A stretch of 11,983 nucleotides of DNA. Source: 13-2-20CM-68-14 sp036378475. Its GTDB lineage: Bacteria; Actinomycetota; Thermoleophilia; Gaiellales; Gaiellaceae. The position numbers and the translations under genes are program-made. Numbering within the stretch: position 1 is the first letter of the stretch; each line of letters opens with the position of its first letter. The notes beneath the pieces were generated by a model, which saw only the letters and a list, made by a program, of their open reading frames with translations, did not search any database and was not told where the DNA came from. This document shows positions 6,477 to 11,983 of the stretch, piece after piece. The DNA is taken from contig DASUWJ010000015.1 of NCBI GenBank assembly GCA_036378475.1, positions 1-11,983 of the forward strand, read 5' to 3'.

Positions 6477-7294
6477 GCTGCTGCTTTCAGGTCAAGCGGA
6501 GCGTGGTCGGAGAGGAGCCGGCCGGCGACGACCCGCCGCTCGGGCGGCCAGTGCGCGGGCGGGGAGACCCGGGCGCCGCGAACGAGCACATGGTCGACGC
6601 CTTCCTCACTCGCGGGCGAGAAGCCCCAGCCGCGCTCCCCGAGCTCGGCCAGCGTGGCCGAGCGGCCGGCCTTGGCGTTGAAGTCGCCGGCCAGGATGCA
6701 GACGTCGCCGGGCTCGGCAAGCCCGTCTGCGAAGCAGGCGGCGCGCAGGAGCTCCGCGTCCGCCAGGCGCTCGTCAGGGCCGTACCCCGTCGCATGCAGG
6801 TTGGCGATCAGGGCCGTGCCGAAGGCGGCAAAGCGAGCGCGAACGGCCTGGACGATCCGCCGTTCCTTCGCCCAGGCCAGCCTCGCGACGAGTCCGAGCC
6901 CAAGCGAGCGGGACTGGGCCTCGCGAAAGGCCGGCGCGTTCAGGACGAGTGTCTCGTGGGCGAGCACGTCCGCCCCAGGCTCGAGCAGGATCGCGATCCC
7001 CTGGCCGGTGAAGGCCGAGCGGAGCAGGCCGTGATTCCAGGAGGTGAGCGCGTGCCCGAGAGCGGCGTTACCCGGAAACGGGCCGAGGCGAGGCGGCTGG
7101 GCGACGTCGCCGAACGCGTGCATGCCGCTCCAGCGCCCGAGCTCCGGCAGCGCCCAGACGGGCAGCTCCTGCAGGCAGAGGACATCCGGCGAGTCGGAGG
7201 TGGCGAGGCGCACCATCTGCTCGAGGAAGGCCTGCCGCTCCGGCGGCTTCGCGTTGCCGTGGAAGAGGTTCCAGGTGCGGATCGAGAGCGGCAG
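6473..7294 (-). CDS. Endonuclease/exonuclease/phosphatase (EEP) family protein, probable CTG start
   Basis: EEP proteins are metal-dependent phosphodiesterases or phosphatases acting on nucleic acids or phosphorylated small molecules. Numbered from the proposed CTG, motifs run in order: RTWNLFHGN (6-14), PDVLCLQELP with metal Glu43 (36-45), IANLHATG with His167 (163-170), ILAGDFNAK with Asp204/Asn206 (200-208), and SDHAPLDL with Asp263-His264 (262-269). An in-frame TAG lies at 7309-7307. Between it and the first ATG (7216) there is no ATG, GTG or TTG, yet starting at 7216 would delete the TWNLFHG motif. CTG at 7294 gives 273 residues and lies 9 bases after a TAGACT box (7309-7304), suggesting a leaderless message. 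No ribosome binding site is seen. It is the first gene of a two-gene unit with the PLP enzyme and is divergent from the small gene at 7315. No signal peptide is evident. Substrate unknown. Confidence 0.85.
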   Translation of the reverse strand: MPLSIRTWNLFHGNAKPPERQAFLEQMVRLATSDSPDVLCLQELPVWALPELGRWSGMHAFGDVAQPPRLGPFPGNAALGHALTSWNHGLLRSAFTGQGIAILLEPGADVLAHETLVLNAPAFREAQSRSLGLGLVARLAWAKERRIVQAVRARFAAFGTALIANLHATGYGPDERLADAELLRAACFADGLAEPGDVCILAGDFNAKAGRSATLAELGERGWGFSPASEEGVDHVLVRGARVSPPAHWPPERRVVAGRLLSDHAPLDLKAAA

Positions 7295-7301
7295 GGCGGG
7301 G

Positions 7302-7310
7302 CTAGTCTAG
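7302..7310. promoter_or_regulatory. Candidate palindromic bidirectional -10 element
   Basis: CTAGTCTAG is palindromic except for its central base. On the plus strand TAGTCT (7303-7308) ends 6 bases before GTG 7315. On the minus strand TAGACT (7309-7304) ends 9 bases before the proposed CTG 7294. Only 20 bases separate the two starts, and neither has a correctly spaced Shine-Dalgarno sequence. The A+T-containing island stands out from very G+C-rich flanks. A shared promoter firing leaderless transcripts both ways is inferred; no clear -35 is seen. Confidence 0.45.
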
Positions 7311-7314
7311 GCGG

Positions 7315-7626
7315 GTGTTTCGGCGCCGCCGCTTCGCGGCCGTGATCGAGCGGCAGCTCCGTCTCTTCGAGCAGGACGAGACCGACCTGATCCAGGCCTG
7401 CGAGCAGGCGCTCGCCGCCTACGACGCCGCGCCGCGGCAGGAGGCGGAGGAGCGCTACGGCGACTACGTCGACCTCGTCGAGACGGGCACGGAGCTGCTC
7501 GCCGACCTGCGCGACAACTTCGCCACCACGCTCGACGAGGCGGCGGCCGAGGAGTACGAGGAGGCGTTCAACCGGGCAGTCTCGAAGCGGCTCCCCCGCT
7601 TCGGCCTGGAGCTCGAGAACCGCTGA
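7315..7626 (+). CDS. Small acidic helical protein of unknown function
   Basis: This 103-residue protein is not one I recognise. It opens with a basic patch (FRRRR) and is then mostly acidic and predicted helical by composition: IERQLRLFEQDETDLIQACEQA, YGDYVDLVETGTELLADLRDN and EEYEEAFNRAVSKRLPRFGLELE. Hydrophobics recur at helical spacing, so a helical bundle or coiled coil is likely. It has no signal peptide, membrane segment, cysteine pair or zinc motif. Evidence that it is real: third-position G/C codon use matches its neighbours, it fills the space between the EEP gene and dnaE2 with no competing frame, and a TAGTCT box lies 6 bases before its GTG. It is convergent with dnaE2, with 32 bases between stops. 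A role tied to dnaE2 is not supported, because the genes face each other. Confidence 0.7.
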   Translation: MFRRRRFAAVIERQLRLFEQDETDLIQACEQALAAYDAAPRQEAEERYGDYVDLVETGTELLADLRDNFATTLDEAAAEEYEEAFNRAVSKRLPRFGLELENR

Positions 7627-7627
7627 G

Positions 7628-7643
7628 AGGTCGGTGCCGACCT
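7628..7643. terminator. Hairpin between convergent genes (possible terminator)
   Basis: AGGTCG, loop GTGC, CGACCT forms a perfect 6-bp stem starting 1 base after the small gene's stop (7626) and 16 bases beyond the dnaE2 stop (7659). No T-tract follows on either strand, so it is not a classical intrinsic terminator. Stem-only terminators are proposed in high-G+C actinobacteria, and the position suits a two-way terminator. Confidence 0.35.
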
Positions 7644-7658
7644 AGAATCCGCCGGCCG

Positions 7659-10600
7659 TCACCGGTGGCCGAAGTGGTGCGCCGCTGGCAGGGAGCCGAA
7701 GACATCGGCGCCGTTGGCCGCCGCGCGCGCCAGCGGTACGAGCGACTCGAATTCCTGCACGAGCACATTTTGGTTTTGGCCCGAGCGCTCGAACCTGCCG
7801 CGCGCGAGCACGAGCGGTTCGCTCCGGACGAGCGGGCAAAAGCGCCGGTAGACCGGCGGCGGCACGATCAGGTTGACCTGGCCGAACTCGTCCTCGAGCA
7901 GCATGAAGACGACGCCGTTCGCCGTCGCCGGGCGCTGGCGCGCGACCGCGAGCCCGGCGACCGCGACCGAGCTGCCGTGCATTCCCTCACCGAGCTCGCC
8001 GCTCGACAGGACGCCCTCGGGGAGGTGCGGGCGCAGAAGCGCGAGCGGGTGTGAGCCGACAGAGAGACTGGTTGTCCGGTAGTCGGCCAAGAGCCGCTCC
8101 CACGGGCTCTGCTCGGGCAGCTCGGGCGTCTTCGCCGTCTGCTCGAGCGACAGCGTCAGCTGCCGCTCCTCGCCGACCGAGCCGGGGACGCTCGCCGGCC
8201 GGAAGGCGAGGCCGAGCTCCCAGAGCAGGCGGCGGCGCTCGCCGAAGGAATCGCAGGCCCCCGCGGCGACGAGCGCCTCGAGCCGGTCTTGCTCGAGCTC
8301 GAGGCGCTGGGCGAGTTCGCGGACGTCCGCGAACGGCCCGCCGCGCTCTCGCTCGGAGACGAGCGCCTGGGCGCCGGCCTCCCCGAGCGAGCGCACGTAA
8401 TCGAGCCCGATCCGAACCGCTTCGGCCTCGAGCACGCACTTGACGGCGCTTTCGTTGACATCGACCGGCCGTACCTCTACCCCACGCCGCTGCGCGTCTC
8501 GAACGAGCGAGGCGGGCGGGTAGAAGCCCATCGGCTGGGCGTTCAGGAGCGCGCAGAGGAACTCCGCCGGATAGTGGTGCCGGAGCCAGGTCGACTGGTA
8601 GGCGAGGAGGCCGAACGCCGCCGCGTGCGACTTCGGAAAGCCGAATCCCGAGAAGCCGGCCAGCTTGTCGTAGACCAGGTTGGCCGTCTCGGCATCCACC
8701 TCCCTGGCGGCCGCCCCATGCACGAAGCGGCCCCGGTAGGCCTCGATCGCCTCCTCGCTTCGCTTGCGGCTCATCGCCCGCCGCAGACCCTCCGCCTCGC
8801 CGACCGAGAAGCCGGCGAGCGCCATCGCGACCGCGAGCACCTGGTCCTGGAAGACGACGACGCCGAGTGTGTCCCGGAGCGGCGCGCGCAGAAGCTCGTG
8901 GTCGACGGGCGGCTCGAACTCAGGATCCTCCCGCAAGCGCTGGCGGTGCTCGATGTAGGGGTGGACGGCCTTGCCCTGGATCGGCCCCGGCCGAACGAGC
9001 GCGACCTGCACGGTCAGGTCGTCGAGGTTCTCGGGCCGGGTCCGAAGGAGGGACTGCATCTGGGCACGGCTCTCGATCTGGAAGACGCCGACCGTGTCGG
9101 CACGCTGGATGTCCGCATAGACGTCCGGATCGTCGAGCGGCACCCGGGACAGGTCGACCGGCTTACCGCGCGCGGCGATCCGCTCGACGCAGTCTTCGAC
9201 CGCTGAAAGCATGCCGAGCCCGAGCAGGTCGATCTTGAGGAAGCCGGCATCGGCGCAGGAGTCCTTGTCCCACTGCACGAGCTGGCGGCCGGCCATCGCG
9301 GCCGGCATCACGGGCACGAGCTCGACGAGCGGGCGGCTGGAGATCACCATCCCGCCCGGGTGCTGCGAGAGATGGCGCGGCAGGCCGCCGATCTCTCTGC
9401 AGAGCTCGCAGAAGGCGCGCCAGCGCGGCGAGCGGAGCTTCGTCTTCGCATCCGGCAGCGAGGCGACCTCCTCTCCAACCCGGCGCGGATTTCCCTCGGT
9501 CAGCCGCGCGAGCCGCTCGAGCTCGGCGAAGGGCAGCCCGAGTGCCTTGCCGACGTCCCGGATCGCGCCCCGGGCGTTGTAGGTCGAGAAGCTGGCGACG
9601 AGCGCCGCGTGCTCGCGGCCGTAGCGGTCGCTGACGGCCGGCAGCAGCTGCTCGCGGATCTCCCGTGGAAAGTCGAGGTCGATGTCGGGTACGGCCGCGA
9701 GCTCGCGGTTCAGGAAGCGGCCGAGCGAAAGACCGGCAGCGACCGGATCGACGTGCGAGAGCCCGGTCAGGTAGCAGACGATCGAGCCGACCGAGCTGCC
9801 GCGCCCGCGGCCAGGCGGCAGGCTCGAGCGCGGCGAGTGGCGGCCACGCACCTTGACCGCCAGCTCCCGCGCGAGCTCGAGCACCTCCCAATGCAGGAGA
9901 AAGAAGCCGGCCAGGCCGAGCTCCTCGATCAGCCTCAGCTCCTCCTCGAGTCGCACCCGAGCCTTTCGCTTGTGGCCGTTTCGACCCGAGTAGCGCGTCT
10001 CGAATGCCCTCTGACAGACGCGCGCCAGCTGCGCGATCGCCGCCTCGCCCTGGTCGGCGAAATCGGGATAGCGGTAGCCGAGATCTGCCGTCAGGTCGAA
10101 CCGCAAGCGCTCCGCCAGCTCGCCGGTTCGCTCCACGGCTTCACGGTCGTTTGGAAAGAGCTCCGCCATTTCTGCCGGCGGTCGCAGGAAGCTCTCGCGG
10201 TTTCCCCGCCGCTCCGCCTCGCACCCATCGAGCGAGGTTCGCTGCCTGACCGCGACGAGCACGTCCTGAAGCGCCGCTCGGCCGCGAGTGTGGACATGGA
10301 CATCACCACTGACGACCGTCTCGACGCCGAGCGCCTCGGCGAGCTCGCGCAGGCGCGCGTTGCGGGCGGCATCCCCGCGCTCGAAGGGCCGTTGCAGCTC
10401 GACGAAGAACCGCTCGCGCCCAAAGACCCGGGCAAGCCGCGCCGCCGCGTTCGGGTTTTGGACCGCGAGCCCGTGCCGGGCACAGCCGGAGAGACAGACG
10501 AGGCCGTCGTTTCGCTCCTCCAAGAGCTCCTGCTCGAGTGCAGGCTCCAGAAGCTCTCGCTCCTTCCCGGGCAGACGTGTCTGCGCGTGTGCCGCCGTCA

Positions 10601-10871
10601 GCAGGCGGCAGAGGTTCGCGTAGCCGACGGCCGTCTCGACCAGGAGCGTCACGTGCGAGCCACCCGTGATCGTCACCTCGGCGCCGGTGATCGGACGCAC
10701 GCCGAAGGCCTTGGCCGCGTGCGCGAACTCGAGCGAGCCGTAGACCCCGTCGTGGTCGGTCAGCCCGAGCGCGCCGTAGCCCAGCTCGGCGGCGCGGATG
10801 GCCAGCTCCTCGGGGAGCGAACCACCGTCCAGGAACGAATAGGCTGAATGGGCGTGGAGCTCGACGTACAC
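7659..10871 (-). CDS. dnaE2: Error-prone DNA polymerase III alpha subunit, DnaE2/ImuC type
   Basis: The complete 1070-residue C-family polymerase matches DnaE2 (ImuC) more than replicative DnaE1, which is usually about 100 residues longer. The N-terminal PHP domain has ELHAHSAYSFLDG (4-16), LTDHDG (37-42), GAEV (63-66) and SGDVHVHTRG (188-197). The polymerase core has GRGSSVGSIVCYLTG (356-370), PDIDLDFP with catalytic Asp396/Asp398 (395-402), and FLKIDLLGLG with Asp548 (545-554). Further core motifs are ALVRPGPIQG (624-633), DQVL (676-679) and GFGFPKSHAAAFG (742-754). Helix-hairpin-helix and OB-fold regions follow, and the chain ends HHFGHR, a DnaE2-like tail. No beta-clamp motif was assigned. 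DnaE2 performs damage-induced translesion synthesis, usually with ImuA/ImuB partners; neither is in the window. GTG 10871 has a strong AGGAGG (10882-10877) with 5-base spacing and an in-frame TAG just upstream (10883-10881), so the start is firm. The 5' end overlaps the bicupin start on the plus strand. No SOS-like box is seen. Confidence 0.93.
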   Translation of the reverse strand: MYVELHAHSAYSFLDGGSLPEELAIRAAELGYGALGLTDHDGVYGSLEFAHAAKAFGVRPITGAEVTITGGSHVTLLVETAVGYANLCRLLTAAHAQTRLPGKERELLEPALEQELLEERNDGLVCLSGCARHGLAVQNPNAAARLARVFGRERFFVELQRPFERGDAARNARLRELAEALGVETVVSGDVHVHTRGRAALQDVLVAVRQRTSLDGCEAERRGNRESFLRPPAEMAELFPNDREAVERTGELAERLRFDLTADLGYRYPDFADQGEAAIAQLARVCQRAFETRYSGRNGHKRKARVRLEEELRLIEELGLAGFFLLHWEVLELARELAVKVRGRHSPRSSLPPGRGRGSSVGSIVCYLTGLSHVDPVAAGLSLGRFLNRELAAVPDIDLDFPREIREQLLPAVSDRYGREHAALVASFSTYNARGAIRDVGKALGLPFAELERLARLTEGNPRRVGEEVASLPDAKTKLRSPRWRAFCELCREIGGLPRHLSQHPGGMVISSRPLVELVPVMPAAMAGRQLVQWDKDSCADAGFLKIDLLGLGMLSAVEDCVERIAARGKPVDLSRVPLDDPDVYADIQRADTVGVFQIESRAQMQSLLRTRPENLDDLTVQVALVRPGPIQGKAVHPYIEHRQRLREDPEFEPPVDHELLRAPLRDTLGVVVFQDQVLAVAMALAGFSVGEAEGLRRAMSRKRSEEAIEAYRGRFVHGAAAREVDAETANLVYDKLAGFSGFGFPKSHAAAFGLLAYQSTWLRHHYPAEFLCALLNAQPMGFYPPASLVRDAQRRGVEVRPVDVNESAVKCVLEAEAVRIGLDYVRSLGEAGAQALVSERERGGPFADVRELAQRLELEQDRLEALVAAGACDSFGERRRLLWELGLAFRPASVPGSVGEERQLTLSLEQTAKTPELPEQSPWERLLADYRTTSLSVGSHPLALLRPHLPEGVLSSGELGEGMHGSSVAVAGLAVARQRPATANGVVFMLLEDEFGQVNLIVPPPVYRRFCPLVRSEPLVLARGRFERSGQNQNVLVQEFESLVPLARAAANGADVFGSLPAAHHFGHR
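10840..10845 (+). promoter_or_regulatory. Candidate -10 for the bicupin gene, inside dnaE2
   Basis: TAGGCT fits TAnnnT. It ends 8 bases before GTG 10854, an alternative bicupin start, but only 2 bases before ATG 10848. If it is used, the message would be leaderless from GTG 10854. It lies within the opposite-strand dnaE2 coding region. No clear -35 is seen. Confidence 0.25.
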
Positions 10872-11633
10872 CCCCTCCTCCTAGCCCCCGGCGAGGGCGA
10901 GACGGTCACCGACCGCCCGGAGCGAACGCTCAGGATCCTGGCCGAGCTCGAGCAGCTGATCGTGACCTGGTTTCGCTACGAGCCCGGTGAACGGGGGCCG
11001 GATCCCCACATCCACCGCCTCCACACGGACGCCTTCTACGTCCTCGAGGGCGAGGTCGAGTTCGGGCTTGGGCCCGAGGTGACGTCGATCCGCGGCGTTC
11101 CGGGCACCTACGCCGCCGCACCGCCCGGGGTCGTGCACACCTTCAAGAACTCGAGCGCCAAGACGGCCGTCTTCCTGAACATCCACGCCCCGAGCAGCGG
11201 CTTTGGTGACCTCTTGCGCGGCGGCAGCGAGGAGCACTTCGACCAGGAGGCACCGCCGCCCGACGGAGGCCGGCCGTTGACGGACGCGATCGCGAGCGGC
11301 TCGGGTGAGGGCGAGCGGCACGAGCGGAAGAGCGGCCTGATCATCGTCAAGGGAGACCTGCCTCAGCTCTCCGTGCTCGAGCTGGCCTTCGAGCCCGGCT
11401 GGGAAGGAGTCGCCCCGCACCGCCATCACGATCACGTCGATGCGTTTTTCGTCCTGGAGGGCGAAATCGAATTCCTGCTCGGTAAGGAGAAGCGGCAGGC
11501 CGGCCCGGGAACCTTCGTCGCCGCGCCACCGGGCGAGAGCCACGGTTTCAAGCTCGCAAACGACGCCCCGGTTCGCGTCCTCAACCTCCACGCTCCCGAG
11601 ACCGGTTTTGTCGACAGGGTCCGTCGCGGTTAG
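10848..11633 (+). CDS. Bicupin (two tandem cupin domains), function unknown
   Basis: The 261-residue protein (from ATG 10848) contains two cupin barrels. Domain 1 has RGPDPHIHRLHTDAFYVLEG (49-68) with His54, His56 and Asp61, then GTYAAAPPGVVHTFKN (86-101) with His97. Domain 2 repeats this: GVAPHRHHDHVDAFFVLEG (187-205) with His191, His193 and Asp198, then GTFVAAPPGESHGFKLAN (221-238) with His232. The DAFYVLEGEVEF/DAFFVLEGEIEF match shows internal duplication. In both, Asp replaces the usual motif-1 Glu. Both sites can plausibly bind a divalent metal. Bicupins include dioxygenases, isomerases and storage-like proteins, so the reaction cannot be assigned. Both ATG 10848 and GTG 10854 precede the first conserved stretch (DVHPLLLAPGEGETVTDRPE). 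Neither has a ribosome binding site, and both overlap the divergent dnaE2 start. The TfoX-like gene starts 9 bases after its stop, so the two likely share an mRNA. Confidence 0.85.
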   Translation: MGVELDVHPLLLAPGEGETVTDRPERTLRILAELEQLIVTWFRYEPGERGPDPHIHRLHTDAFYVLEGEVEFGLGPEVTSIRGVPGTYAAAPPGVVHTFKNSSAKTAVFLNIHAPSSGFGDLLRGGSEEHFDQEAPPPDGGRPLTDAIASGSGEGERHERKSGLIIVKGDLPQLSVLELAFEPGWEGVAPHRHHDHVDAFFVLEGEIEFLLGKEKRQAGPGTFVAAPPGESHGFKLANDAPVRVLNLHAPETGFVDRVRRG

Positions 11634-11636
11634 GGT
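11608..11636 (+). promoter_or_regulatory. Candidate internal promoter for the TfoX-like gene
   Basis: TTGTCG (11608-11613), a 17-base spacer, and TAGGGT (11631-11636) resemble a sigma-70-type promoter, and the -10 ends 6 bases before GTG 11643. It includes the bicupin stop codon TAG (11631-11633). It is the best-spaced -35/-10 pair I found in the window. Alternatively AGGG (11632-11635), with a 7-base spacing to GTG, serves as the ribosome binding site within an operon. Confidence 0.35.
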
Positions 11637-11642
11637 CGCACC

Positions 11643-11942
11643 GTGAGCCCCGAAGAGAGGTTCAACGAGCTGGCCGACGACCTGGCGGCCCAAAACGACA
11701 ACGTCGAGCTTGGGAAGATGTTCGGCATGCCGACGATCAAACGAAGCGGCAAAGCGATCGCCGGTTTCTGGCGTGACTCGATGGTCTTCAAGCTGACCAA
11801 CGAGGCGGTCCGCGAGCAGGCCCTCGCTCTCGCGGGCGCCAAGCAGTTCGACCCGATGGGGGGCCGGCCAATGCGGGAGTGGGTCGTCGTACCCGCAAGC
11901 CACTCCGACGAGTGGCCGCGGCTCGCCCACGACGCGCTCTAG
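11643..11942 (+). CDS. TfoX N-terminal-domain-like protein
   Basis: The 99-residue protein has the pattern of TfoX/Sxy N-terminal-domain proteins: KMFGMPTIKRSGKAIAGFW (25-43), DSMVFKLTNE (45-54), LAGAKQFDPMGGRPMREWVVVP (63-84) and a closing W..LAHDAL (90-99). In proteobacteria TfoX controls competence, but stand-alone actinobacterial proteins with only this domain have no established role, so competence should not be assumed. It is probably cytoplasmic. GTG 11643 begins right before the conserved region. It follows the bicupin by 9 bases, so co-transcription is likely, although a promoter-like pair also precedes it. Its TAG overlaps, on the opposite strand, the stop of a possible convergent gene at the right edge. 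No residue needed for catalysis can be named. Confidence 0.8.
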   Translation: MSPEERFNELADDLAAQNDNVELGKMFGMPTIKRSGKAIAGFWRDSMVFKLTNEAVREQALALAGAKQFDPMGGRPMREWVVVPASHSDEWPRLAHDAL

Positions 11943-11983
11943 AGTTCGAAGACCCCGGACTGCAGCGGCAGGCCCTCGACACC
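11939..11983 (-). CDS. Possible C-terminal end of a convergent gene (runs off right edge)
   Basis: On the minus strand the last bases read 14 codons (GVEGLPLQSGVFEL) and a TAG at 11941-11939. Codon third positions are mostly G/C, and the stop would overlap the TfoX-like stop in a CTAG, the same tail-to-tail arrangement as the protease and murA. The fragment is too short to identify, and another minus-strand frame also stays open here, so this is a suggestion only. Confidence 0.35.
   Translation of the reverse strand, partial: GVEGLPLQSGVFEL

Noticed and set aside
9360..10847. 495-codon plus-strand open frame antisense to dnaE2
   Set aside because: It shadows conserved polymerase and PHP motifs on the other strand and shows low-complexity composition with no domain signature.
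11643..11942. Competence regulator (TfoX) assignment
   Set aside because: Only the N-terminal-type domain is present and no competence genes are nearby; domain likeness alone does not support that role.
1..11983. Mobile element, phage, toxin-antitoxin, CRISPR or tRNA gene
   Set aside because: No transposase or integrase motifs, direct-repeat arrays, cloverleaf sequence or compositional break was seen by eye; the genes look chromosomal and uniform in codon use.

Overview
This is a compact, very G+C-rich chromosomal segment (about 70% G+C by eye) of ordinary bacterial genes. I see no RNA genes, CRISPR array, insertion sequence or phage genes. GTG starts, dense packing, a MurA with Asp in place of the catalytic Cys, and a free-standing DnaE2-type polymerase point to an actinobacterium. 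A deep-branching Thermoleophilia-like lineage is my best guess, but it is an inference from protein style and not from a marker gene.

Layout from left to right. (1) A minus-strand operon: an imidazoleglycerol-phosphate dehydratase (HisB)-like gene (1547-1014), a RidA-type deaminase (about 1011-619), and the N-terminus of a DHH-domain protein that runs off the left edge (575-1). (2) A secreted subtilisin-like protease on the plus strand (1627-3465). It diverges from the hisB-like gene across a 79-bp gap holding two inverted repeats. (3) A minus-strand MurA (4772-3462), whose stop codon overlaps that of the protease. (4) A plus-strand HD-superfamily hydrolase (4796-5383), divergent from murA by only 23 bp. 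(5) A minus-strand pair: an endonuclease/exonuclease/phosphatase (EEP) family protein (about 7294-6473) coupled by ATGA to a class V aminotransferase-fold PLP enzyme (6476-5397). (6) A small plus-strand acidic helical protein of unknown function (7315-7626), divergent from the EEP gene. (7) A complete minus-strand DnaE2/ImuC-type polymerase (10871-7659). (8) A plus-strand bicupin (10848-11633), whose start overlaps the dnaE2 start on the other strand, followed by a TfoX-N-like protein (11643-11942). (9) What may be the last 14 codons of another minus-strand gene at the right edge.

The genes do not form one pathway. Local units are hisB-like/ridA/DHH, EEP/PLP enzyme, and bicupin/TfoX-like. No stretch over 300 bases lacks a gene.

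The most interesting points are these. The HisB-like protein has lost most metal ligands of the IGPD active site. Two genes (ridA and the EEP gene) have no ATG, GTG or TTG that would preserve their conserved N-termini, suggesting ACG and CTG starts. TAnnnT elements lie 6-10 bases before many starts that lack a Shine-Dalgarno sequence, and they are shared back to back in two divergent gene pairs, suggesting bidirectional promoters making leaderless or nearly leaderless messages.
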